From positions 57,305,978-57,369,977 of the forward strand of contig CM051518.1 in assembly GCA_028015205.1 (NCBI GenBank): a DNA stretch of 64,000 bases, given 5' to 3'. The notes below the pieces were generated by a model. It did not search any database, was not told where the DNA came from, and worked only from the letters and a program-made list of their open reading frames with translations. Source of the DNA: Mytilisepta virgata (taxonomy: Eukaryota > Mollusca > Bivalvia > Mytilida > Mytilidae). The translations under genes and the position numbers were made by a program. Each line of letters starts with the position of its first letter. Positions within the stretch are counted from its first letter, which is position 1. Below, piece by piece: positions 8,941 through 19,900 of this stretch.

Positions 8941-10899
8941 TTTATATCTAAAATCAGCAAAGACCCAAAGAAACAACATTTGATACAAAAATTTAAAAAC
9001 ACTTTTAGATATTTGGATGATATTTTGGCTTTCAATAATGACGACTTCAGTATGTACACTAAAGAGATTTATCCTGTTGAACTTACTTTAATTAAAGCTA
9101 ATACTAACAATGAACACTGCCCTTTCCTGGATCTTGATATCTATTATATCTACGGGAAGCTTAATACTAAAATTTCCTATTGTAAATCATCCGTTTTTAG
9201 ATGGCGACGTTCCCTTGTCACCATCGTAAGGTGTTTATATATCTCAACTTGTTTGATTCGCTCGTGTATGTAACAACGTATTTGATTTTAACGAAAGAAA
9301 TCTCTGTATTACTGAACAAGAGGCTCACCAGAGCCTGTATCGCTCACCTGGAGTCTGGTTTTCATTGGACAATTAATCAACTATTTGACCAAGTTTGTTG
9401 CAATTGGTTCAATTGTTCAGGGAAAATTTGTTGAAGATTATTTTTCATAAGGTTTAATGTTAAAATATGTTCCCTGATGGTGGTAGTCCTGGCAGGAAGT
9501 TGACAAAATTGACCAGGAATAAGGGTGAACCTTAAATAAATGTAACAGAACCCGACCTCAAATTACACAAACCAATAACTCCTAAATAGAATTTGGAATT
9601 CCCTTCAAAATTTCAGGGTAGGTAGATCTCAACATGGCAAACATTTTTCAATTTACATTTCACTTCTATCTCAAATAGTTTTGGAGATAAATGCAAAAAT
9701 GTTAAAATTTTAAAAATTTGACAAAAAAGGGCAATAACTCCTAAATGGGTTTTGGGATTTCCTTTAAAATTTCAGGGTATGTAGATCTCAACATGGCAAA
9801 CATTTTTCAAATTTAAATTTCACTTCTATCTCAAATAGTTTTGGAGATAAATGACGAAAAATGTTAAATTATGAAAATTTGACGAAAAAAGGACAATAAC
9901 TCCTAAATGGGTTTTGGAATTTCCTTCAAAATTTCAGGGTAGGTAGATCTTGTCATGCTGATCAAATTTACCCCATGTCAGATTTTCGATATCTGTAACG
10001 GTTTTTGAGTTATTAGCAAAAAACAGCAATTTACCCCTATGTTCTATTTTTAGTAACAGCGGCCATGTTTTTCGACGAATCAAAAATCCCCACATCAGTT
10101 CTATGCAGGGTACCCTAAGCAACAATCTTACCAAGTTTCATATGATTTTGAATAGTAGTTTCAGAGAAGAAGATTTTTGAAATAATAACATAAAAAAAAG
10201 CCAAAAATGTGAAAAAAGGGCAATAACTCCTAAATGGGTTTTGGAATTTCCTTCAAAATTTCAGGGTAGGTAGATCTTGTCATGCTGATCAATTTTACCC
10301 CATGTCAGATTTTCGATATCTGTAACGGTTTTTGAGATATTAGCAAAAAACAGCAATTTACCCCTATGTTCTATTTATAGTAACGACAGCCATGTTTTTC
10401 GACTTTTCAAAAATTTTAAACGATAGAAATTTTCCAGATGCCCTAAAGAACAATTCTGCAAAGTTAGGTTGAAGTCGGTCCAGTAGTTTAGGACAAGTTA
10501 ACGTTTGAAAAAGTTTACAGACGACGACGACGACGACGACGGACGCCAAGTGATGGCAATAGCTCACATGGCCTATGGCCAGGTGAGCTAAAAATTATTA
10601 CGCCTGGGATTTCGATATCACAAACTTTTACTAAATTTTATCATCGGTACAAGGACCTCATTCGTAAATGTATATCAACTTGCAAACATGTTATATGTTC
10701 AGGTATTTCACATCCTATCTTTTATGGTAATATTCTATACAAAGCACAAAAATGTCGTCATTCACCTGAAAAGCTAATCAAACCTTTAAACAGACTAATC
10801 AAGAAGGGATATAGTTATGATACTGTTGTCAAGTCTTTAAAGGTGGCGTTTTTTGGAATTAATATTGATTCAGTCATAGGGTCTTTGCATCAGAAATAA
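8941..10899 (+). pseudogene. Reverse transcriptase remnant, split by element C
   Basis: The left part (8941-9316) encodes a palm segment with the catalytic-type motif RYLDDIL (about 9006-9026). NNDDFSMYTKEIYPVELTL and CPFLDLDIY follow. A deletion or frameshift near 9175 shifts the frame, and PFLDGDVPLSPS and GVYISQLV continue with in-frame TAA and TGA codons. The right part resumes at 10591 with TFTKFYHRYKDLIRK, GISHPIFYGNILYKAQK and PLNRLIKKGYSYDTVVKSL, ending at a TAA near 10897. Removing 9317-10590 rejoins the frame as ITE-KII. The protein resembles reverse transcriptases that are common in bivalve genomes. I could not place it firmly as Penelope-like or non-LTR. It is clearly dead. Confidence 0.8.
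9317..10590 (+). mobile_element. Hairpin-ended element C inserted in the reverse transcriptase (HINE-like)
   Basis: The left end is CAAGAGG with a hairpin GGCTC-ACCA-GAGCC (9322-9335). The right end is (GAC)n at about 10519-10541, then a 29-nt palindrome (10561-10589, arms AGCTCAC/GTGAGCT plus TGGCC/GGCCA) and an A-run. GCTCACCTGG near 9350 recurs inverted in the right hairpin, a subterminal inverted repeat. The core has about 160-bp monomers (words CAATAACTCCTAAA near 9573, 9732, 9893 and 10221, the last step a dimer). A second copy lies inverted at 52534-54128. The host frame resumes across it without an obvious target duplication. Confidence 0.75.
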
Positions 10900-11560
10900 A
10901 CACATTTATTCTAAAACCAGTTGTTGGCATCATACCGGTTATGTTCTCGTATAATAATTTATGATGGCATGATACTAAACACCTAACGGGAGGGATTGTG
11001 GCTGATTTTCTTTATGACACATGTATGATATAGACATAATCTTTCGATCAGTTTAATTGAGGTCTGGAGCCGGCATGTCATTAACTGCTAGTAGTCCTTT
11101 GTTAATATATATTGATGACTGTCATTTTGCTTAGTTTCTTCTGTTACCTTTTTTAACATCGGAATCAGACATCTTTTGAACTGAGTTTTACTGTATCGCT
11201 GTGTGTTTGTTTATACCACATTGGCTAGAGGTATAGGGGGAGGGTTGAGATCTCACAAAACATGTTTAACCCCGACACATTTTTGCTCCTGTCCCAAGTC
11301 AGAAACCTCTAGCCTTTGTTAGTCTTGTGTGTTTTTTGAATTTTGGTTAATTTTTATGTTTCAGAGTTTAGTGTGCTGTCCATTTTGCTAGTATACATTA
11401 TTGTTTAGGGGCCAGCTGAAGCCCACCTCCAGGTGTGGGATTTTCTCTCTGCGTTGAAGACCCATCAGTAGCCTTTAGCTGTTTTCTGCTCTTTGTTCGG
11501 GTTGTTGTCTCTGTGAAACATTCTCTGTTTCCATTCTCCATTCTATATGGTTTTTATTCA
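10900..11560 (+). other. Likely 3' untranslated tail of the reverse transcriptase element
   Basis: It follows the reverse transcriptase stop directly. It has features I associate with repeated 3' tails of this element in mussels: GGCTAGAGGTATAGGGGGAG, GTTTAGGGGCCAGCTGAAG and GGGTTGTTGTCTCTGTGAA, ending in TTTCCATTCTCCATTC. No coding potential. The assignment is inference from position and remembered sequence. Confidence 0.5.
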
Positions 11561-12339
11561 TCTATTTTTTTTTTTAAATTTTCTGTATGTTTTAAGTTAA
11601 AACCATAATTACCCTCTTTGGACCTTCTTCTACTCTGGCCTCTCCTTCATGATTATACACCAAAGCCTGTTAAAAATATCAAACTATCTTAGTTGAATCT
11701 CCACTTTTTATGAAGGTGACTAGTCCTATTAAGTTTGGAGTACCAGACACAGGTTTGAAAATAGATCCCTAATGCCCCAGGGATAAAAAATAATCCCAAT
11801 GTTTAAAAGGAATTCTTTAAGTTAAAGAAAGGAACTATATATAAGGTCTCCAATTGGTCCATTAGTTGAAGATCAAAATCTTCAGAGGAGAATTTGAAAT
11901 ATTTTTCAATGATTGCTTTTTTAGGTAACTGACCATACTGGTTCAAATCAGTTCGAGTTAATCAATTTCTGAGACCTACCTTCATATGACATTTCTTTAA
12001 AATGTGGTACCCCAATTGAAGTGGTCCAATAGTTTCACAAAAGAACAAATAAAATATGTATGTTTATATGTGTATTTGCTCTTACAACAATATAATTAAA
12101 GAAATATGAAAGAAAGAAGTGGTAGCCGTCAAAGGGGTAGAGAAAGACTAAAAGGTATAATAGATGAAAGTAGAATGCAATATCAAAGACAAAAACATTA
12201 AAAGTTAAAAGGAGTACACATTTAAATTTTTTAAATTAATGGTCTTAGAGATGATTCTATCATAGCAAGTATGCAATCAGCCAATTATTTGGAAATCTTT
12301 ACTCATTTTCTATACTTGGTAACGGTGGCTACATGTATA
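11561..12339. other. Unassigned spacer
   Basis: A+T-rich, with no open frame above background, no tandem repeat and no RNA gene recognised. Confidence 0.5.
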
Positions 12340-12341
12340 TA

Positions 12342-12548
12342 CTGTAAATTGGAAATTATTGCAATGTTTTTATTATTGCCAAAATGCGACAGGGTTGTAA
12401 TCGCAATAAGTTAAATGTGCATTTTGGAATTTTTTATATGAACGAAGGGTGATTTTTCTCAATATCGCAAACATTAAAATTGCATTTTGGTCTATTAAAA
12501 TGACAAAATCTCAATAATAGATGCACACAATAATTTCTGAATTTACAG
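12342..12548. mobile_element. MITE with imperfect inverted ends and TA flanks (Tc1/mariner-like)
   Basis: The left end begins CTGTAAATT and continues GGAAATTATTGCAATG. The right end, read in reverse complement, begins CTGTAAATT and continues CAGAAATTATTGTGTGCA. Similarity continues for about 40 bp, including a TATTATTG word. TA lies outside both ends (12340-12341, 12549-12550). The 207-bp body has no coding sequence. Confidence 0.65.
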
Positions 12549-13630
12549 TACTAGCTAGTCTAAGGTCTGGACCAAACTGGATCATTAGTTTTAGAGAAGA
12601 CTATTTTTAAACATGTTTTCCTTTTCTATCATCGCATTGTCTTCATAGTTAGTACCTAGTGATCCATTTTGTTTTAAAGAGAAAGATGAAACAAATTTTG
12701 TTCTAATTTTTTTTCTATTTTCAGTGTCATTGGCCATGTTGGCCAAGCATATTGGTGCAAACAGTGAAACTCCCAATCCTATAAATACATCTGAGAGTAA
12801 AATGCACAATTTCAAAGTAGGGCCCAGGTCAAGTCAAATAAGATTATTCAAAATCTTTTCTGTTAGTTTTATATGTTTCTACTGTCTTTCGTACGGAAGC
12901 CAATATGATTTAGGACCTCCCAAAAATATAATTTGAATTTGATATCACGAATTAAAATCGTTATTACGAATTGTAGAATTATATATCACAGATTAAATTC
13001 ATGATCACAAATTTCTAGAATTAGTTATAACAGTTCTTGTAATTCGTAATAACGGATAAAACTTGATAGTAAAAAATACGAATATACTGGGCAAATATAA
13101 TCATTTCTACCTGTTTTATTAAAAAAAAAAAAAACTTATATAGAAAATAAATCTTTAATTTTTATTCCATAATTTTATTGTTGTTTTGTGTTTTGGGGTA
13201 GTTTTTGGGTGTTTTGGGTGTTTTTGGGTAAGTCTATTGACCCTTTTTTGTTTCATTTCATTTCAATTCTTTATTTTTATCTACTGTTTGTCTTTATTTT
13301 ATCTATTTATTTATATTTTTGTTCATTGGACTTCACTTTCAAACCGATGCAAAAAAGGTGTTGTGGCAAGGTAACACTGTACCCAAAAGGTCTAGATCTA
13401 GATGAGTAAATCACCACGCACTATAAGATTTGCACATTTCCTTGGGCGAAAATTTGACTAAAAGTCTGAATAAAAAAACAAAACAATTTTACCTGTTCTC
13501 CAACATCAAGCGTTTCCCACCCAACTGTCATTTTTAATACTGTAGCCTTTCCTAATGTCAAACACAATAATAGAACATCGGGAATTGCATTTTATATATA
13601 TCGATCAATGTTTATTTTTAGTACTTATAG
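12549..13630. other. Unassigned stretch upstream of the zinc-finger gene
   Basis: Contains an A-run near 13120 and a T/G-rich patch (about 13170-13230) of GTTTTGGGTG-like words that open spurious frames. No gene recognised. Confidence 0.5.
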
Positions 13631-13636
13631 TCTTCT

Positions 13637-13770
13637 CTTCCGGTCACGATATGTTGTCAATCGGAACATCACTCGGCCATTTCCGACAAAGATCGATAAA
13701 GTGACCTCGGAGGTAAGTAGTAACCATTTTGAACTACTTTTTTGTCACGTGATGTAAACAAAATGGCAAC
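13637..13770 (+). promoter_or_regulatory. Candidate promoter and leader of the zinc-finger gene
   Basis: An ETS-type CTTCCGGT at 13637-13644 is followed by a 60-bp block (13650-13718) that recurs inverted at 26539-26605 upstream of the helicase exon. The block ends in a strong splice donor, GGAG|GTAAGT (donor at 13713). A perfect E-box palindrome TCACGTGA lies at 13745-13752, 18 bp before the coding ATG. The donor is only 58 bp before the ATG, so a leader spliced there would probably skip exon 1. Alternative starts are plausible. Confidence 0.5.
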
Positions 13771-13974
13771 ATGGCAACAGCTGTCTGTCAATTTTGTAGG
13801 GAGGACAAACTGAGGAATAAAGTTTTTAAATTGAGCGGAAGGAAGTGTTTGAACGAAAATGTATTTGTACATCTGCAAGATTTAATCGGAAATGTTGAAA
13901 GGGAAGATTCCATATGCACCGTTTGCATTTCTTTAGTTGACAAGTTCTACGCACTCAAACATCGCTATTTACAG
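13771..13974 (+). CDS. Zinc-finger gene, exon 1 (68 codons, ZAD-like domain)
   Basis: The ATG at 13771 opens MATAVCQFCREDK. Cys6, Cys9, Cys49 and Cys52 make two C-x2-C knuckles 40 residues apart, with ICTVCISLVDKFYALKHR after the second, as expected in ZAD-type modules. The exon ends TTACAG|GTTTGG in phase 0. A nearby ATG at 13763 is out of frame. This is the strongest host coding exon in the window. Confidence 0.7.
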
Positions 13975-16900
13975 GTTTGGAATAACCCCTATCTGGCCCT
14001 AATTGCGATATAATACCCAAATACCCAAATTATACCCCAATTCTGGACATTTTTAGAGTTGTTATTCTTTTATTGTGTATTCGCGAAAGCATTTTTCTCT
14101 AACTTCATAACACAGGCGCTTGTCTCAGAAACAAAAGTTACTATATTCTCTTGGCGCCTGTGCTTCATAATCAAAATTTTAATCATATGTGAATAGCGGA
14201 TTATTTAAAAAAAAAAAAAACAAAAACAAGCCATTTGATGTAAAAACTATAAATGAACTAGTAGATAGAATAAAATTGCATTTAGAAGAACCAAAAGCAA
14301 TATTTAAATGTTATTATACCAATTTTAGAAGTCATTTAAACACTATGATATTTATAATTAAAAGAATGGTGAAAATAATATTTTTTTAAAAACTCAGTTA
14401 ATATTTGAAAATCGCCTTTAAAAAATGTTTTTGAAGCAACTTAAGAGAAATACAAAAGTAATTATACACCGTTCATTTTCAAAGTTTGCTTGGCTCCCAT
14501 TTAGGCTGTTCAAAGAGAGTTAATCCAATTTCTTTTTTTTTAATCATTAAATTAAGTATACAAAAACAAAGTAATGATAATTGATTTCAAATTTCTTTGA
14601 GATAAAAAGGTAGATTATACGAGGAAAATAGTGTTTGTTCTTTTAATTTATTGTCAACATAAAATGACTAACAGGGAAATACATGGACAACGTATGTGCC
14701 TTAAACTTTGACTGGATTGGATATACACACAGCAATATATTACAGTTTTAACACGTATACAAGCGGTTTTATATTTAACAAATAATTTTTGTTTGCGGGT
14801 AAAACATTTTTGAATGTGCGCAGATTTTCATCCAAATACCATTATACTCAAATTGGGGTATTATATCAAAATAAGGGGTTATTCCAAACCTGATTTACAA
14901 TTACAGAATGTAACACAACAAGAGACCCCAAAGAAGAAGCCTCGCCGGTCGATTGCACAACAAATTAGTATTCCTCTAGAAAATCAAACACCATTCAATT
15001 CTAATTACTTGCCAAACATTCAAGCTAGAAAACGTCTCTTTGAAAGTAGACCAGGTAAAAACCCTTGATTTAGCTATAAAATGTGTTATAGGTTACAAAC
15101 AGTTAGCCATTCTATTTTACTTTCCATATGGGGTACCAGCAATATGCAATAAAATTTAATAATTTATAGAAAATTTATAGCATTTTGTTTTGGCGGAAGT
15201 GTAACCGAATAATGCAAAGCAATTTAAAATATATGTTGCTTATCTTTCCTGAAAATAAGCTTGAAAAAGGTGGGATGCAAATATCCCGAAAATCTAGGAG
15301 TCCACAATTTAAATCTTCAATTTGAACACATTTCTAAACATTCATGTGAAATTGTTTGAATAAAGTCCACTCTCGTTTTGTTTGTTTATTTAGTTGGGGT
15401 TAAACGCCGTTTTCAGCAAAACTGGCCATTTCGTTGTTATTGGTGGAGGAGGAGTACCCGGAGAGACCCACAACCTTCGGTAGGAAAATTGGCAATCCTT
15501 GTCAATTAAGATCACACTCTCATTTTAAATCATTTACTATGATATTGACCATGCAATCGGAAGTGCATGTGATATTCATTTTGGGGGGCTTAATCAACCT
15601 TTCATAAAATGACTGCGCCCAGTGAATCTTCTAATGGTTTATTGTAACCTGTAGGGACCGTGCCAAATTTTTTGGCAGAGAGGGACCATATTTTTTCTAG
15701 CTTCATATTGAAATAACCATGGGATATTTGTACAGTTCGCAATAATTGTAATAACAACAGAAATTTTTTCATTTATAAATTTGGTGTCAAAGTATTAGTC
15801 CAGTCAAACTTAGTTTTAACCTCAAACTAATTGCAACAGAAAATGTTTTAGTTCTAATCTATAGCATTAAGCCCCAAATATACACAGAAAAAAGTCCCAT
15901 AAAATCTAACTTGAGGAAAACTCAAAATCAGCATTTTTAATTTCCTATGGAAATTAACATTGGAAAGGGGAGATAACTCTGCAAAAATGAGTCTTGTTTT
16001 GTCAGTTTTTGGTTGATTTTCTTAAAATTACTGTAAAGTATGATACTTTGATAGTGTTATAAGTTTGTATTTGACTATATTATACAATCCTCTGCTCATT
16101 AAATGACAACCGAAGTGTTATGGGTATTTTTATTTTTTTTTTGTGCATTTTTCATTGCAGAAATTGCAAATTTGTGGCTTTGTGACCATTTCGAAAATAT
16201 AATGTGAAAATTTGGTATTGTTTATATCTGTAAATTGTATTTTTTCAGCATCTACCTTGTTTAAAGAAACTTTAAACCACAAAAAGAAGAATATGTGCTT
16301 AATTATATTTATCAAATTTGAGATTCTTTACCTTGACATGTTGAAAAATTTAATAAATGGTCAACTAATGAATTACGAAATCTAGGTTGTAGCTTGATAA
16401 AAGATATGAAAACACCTTTCGAGTTGTTTGTTATACTCTAAAGATGGCTAAAATATCAATCAATACATTCTGCTGAATTGAAGCGGTAAAGTTGTAATTT
16501 TGTATCAATTTTTAATGATATATCCGCCTTTTTTGCAGAGTTATCTCCCTTTTTCAATGCAAATCTCCATAGGAATTTTAAAATCGTGATTTTGTAGTCT
16601 TCCTCAAGTTAGATTTTGTGGGACTTTTTTCTGTGTATATTTGGGGTATAATGCTAAAGATTAAAACTTAAAAATCTTCTGTTGCAATTACTTTAAGGTT
16701 AGGGTCAAATTTATGCTAGATTGACTTAACTATATTCCTTAGTTAGGATCACATATATGCCATGGCGGTCGAGTATAACAATCATTTAGGCCAGGCTGGA
16801 TGAGGGCATGACAGATCCAGTTATAGGGTTGTAATCCTTAGTTGTCACAAAATACAAATACGATTATGATATTTATTGTCTACTTAATCCAAGCATATTT

Positions 16901-19900
16901 ACAAGCAAGTTCTATATACACAATGATTCAGATATTAATAAAATGTAGGTTGAACTCCAATCATAGTCAAGTGGCTGCTTAAATTCATTATAAAAAAACA
17001 CAACCAGGCATGTTGATACTTCAAAACATCATCATATTAACATATGCTTCCAGTTACGGTAAGCTACATTGTATGTCACACAACAACGCAAACACGAACA
17101 TTCACTTCCAAGTGATGTCTTAAAACTGTAAGGCTTCCGGTTAAGCCAATCTAACAACAAATAACCACAAATTGGGTCGACGACTAATAAAATTCCACTC
17201 ACAATATTACAGTACCTACTCAAATCCCAAACTCCATATTCCTATCAAATCTATGTCTAACCTCATCAAACTATATATCTATCCAGCAATATATCTACCT
17301 AACTCACTACTAAATAACCAACTAACTAACGGTAGAACAAAGGCCTTTATATACCTTTTGTCACCAAATATTCACCCAGACTCCACCAAAACACTCAACA
17401 TACATTTTACCAATAAACTGTGACCTACTTTACCACCTAATATGCACCAACCTCTTAGACAAAGAAAATCAATCAAAATTGACATAATTAAAACAAAACA
17501 CATGCTGATACTGTACAGCAACTATGAAACAAAATCTACTTAATCTTGCTAAAGAAAAACATGATTTAATGACCAACACAGATGAAAGATAAGATATCAT
17601 TTAAGACAATATAGTAAGTTTTGTATCGTATTTTACAGTCTTACATATATATATTTGGTCAATAGATAGTGCTTGGTGGATACGTGGCTGTCTGAGACCT
17701 TGACTTGAATTTCAGACCTGTCAGCTCACCATGGGACAGTTTAGTCTTGAATGACATGCATGAGATTTTCCAGACAACTTATCGCCTGGCCATTACTATT
17801 TCCCTTTGACTTGCAATGTCGGGTATCAGATAATCATTAATTTGTGTCAATGTGCATACTCAGGCGAGACATGTAGTGTGTCCACTTTTGTTTTTTATTA
17901 GATCAATTCTCCAATTACTGCAGATGGTATATCAAATATATTTGGTCTGTGTATTCTTTGAAAGGTGGGCGTATTTTTTTTTTATAGATTAGAAGTTTAC
18001 AATACCTGTTTATTAATAAAGTGTCAGCCTCAACACTTTGACTCCATAGGTCATGTAGGTAGTTGGCTAAAGTTCAGTTTTGTCTGATGTTTATACATTG
18101 TACATGTGTATATTAAACCTAGTTTAGTTTGGCATTACAATTATTTTGATATTTTGCAGGAAATGATGGAGATAAATTGGAAACAGTGGCTAGGAATGGT
18201 TGGTATTATAAAAAATACCAAAATATATATAGTCCCTTTTATTTAATGAAATGCCTCAAAACAACTAATTACAAATCAGATTTGTTATTTATTTCATTAT
18301 GGTTATCAGTATTTCATTTTGTATACTATCTACAAACTTTTACAAATATTTTTAGAACATTAACATTTGATCAGTTGAAGACAACTAATTACCATAGAGA
18401 AAAGGGAATTTTTTTCTAGAGTTCCTGTATAATATACAAGATAAAAATATACTTTGAGAAAAATGACAAAATTTAACCTGATTTTCAATTAATTGTTTAT
18501 GGGTGTTTTATATAAATTACGTGGACTTTAACTTTTATTCTAATACTTGATTGCATATTAAAAAATCAAAGTTTATCACATAATCAATGATTCTTTTTGA
18601 TAAAATGTTAACTAGAATATATCATTTTCATGGAAATATCATGCCAAAAATATCATATTAGCTTTACATATATATATGAAATCTAAAAGCAATCACATTT
18701 AATTTATCAAAATTCTTGTCAGGGAAGGAATAAAACATCTTGAAATTAATAAATTGATTAAATGATCAGATTTGTATTTAATGTATTATATTATTATTTC
18801 AGAAAATGACATCAGCATTCTATCTGAAAACCACAATTCACAAAACATTGGTTGGTAATTTTGTACTTGCAATTTATTTATAAATTGTTGAGTTGACAGA
18901 TTTTATTCAGAATGCATGGTGTTTATTTGACTATACTGGCTTGGATAGTGTAGGAAGTTCTGATATTCCTTAAGTTAATGAATAGTTACAAAGTCTATTC
19001 CAACTTTTGCTCATTCAGATTTACATCAGCTACACAGCAGGGAATGTCAAAGAAAGAAGCATGTTTGGTTCTGCCCTATCTTGTTTAAGGCTTATCTGAC
19101 CGAGTGCAAATTCGGGTTATAGAATGGTGAATGATAGTTTCTTTATTATTAAACCCAAGAAATTTTAAATGGCCTCAACATATTTTAAGGTATAATTGTA
19201 ATGTTACGAATTCTACACATTGGAAATACAGACCATAGAGTTTCTACTGTGTGGTGTTCTTCTATGGCTTTGTTGTTACATTATCCAGCAAGTCTTTAAG
19301 AACTTCATTGCAGTCTGAGCTCAATTACTTCAGAAATATAAATTATAAAAAAGCAAGTTATTTATTGTTATTGATTATTTTTTAAGTTTTATGTTACAGT
19401 TTTATTTGTGTTGCTGCACCAAAAACATAATAACAATGAACCGGCTGTGTGCATGTATGTATATAAATAGCCAGGTTTCAGGAATTTTAGTACCAGTATC
19501 ATAGTATTGTAAGTATAAAGCTTGATAAAAAACCAGAATAAAAACATTAAAGATACAACTTATACACAAACACTGACCAGAATTTTACCAAAAATTTGTA
19601 TAAACCTTTCAATGAAAAATCGTGAGGGATATAAAAATAACATACATACATTACCTTGTCTCTTGATATAAAATTTACTAGATTAAACCTGTTGGACCTA
19701 TTTCAACACATAACCCTATGGGGAAATAAATACAAAAATCTTTTACTAGAGAACTGCTGAATGGATTGAAACCAAACTTGGTGCTGATCCCTTATCCAAG
19801 ATGGCTGCCAGCTGGGGACTTAACATAGTACATATGGGAAATACATACAAAAATATTCTTACAGAGAACTGGTGAATGGATTGAAACAAAACATGTGTTG

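Noticed and set aside
10364..10567. 67-codon frame starting MSYCHHLASVVVVV, also at 52561-52758
   Set aside because: It covers the (GAC)n run and terminal palindrome of element C in both copies. The Val run is just the GTC repeat.
13186..13409. Two overlapping hydrophobic frames of 62 and 73 codons
   Set aside because: They come from a T/G-rich low-complexity patch. Apparent membrane segments are Phe/Leu/Tyr runs from poly-T.
17172..17423. 83-codon frame in intron 2
   Set aside because: Low-complexity composition (Asn, Leu, Ile, Tyr), no motif, and inside an intron of the proposed gene.
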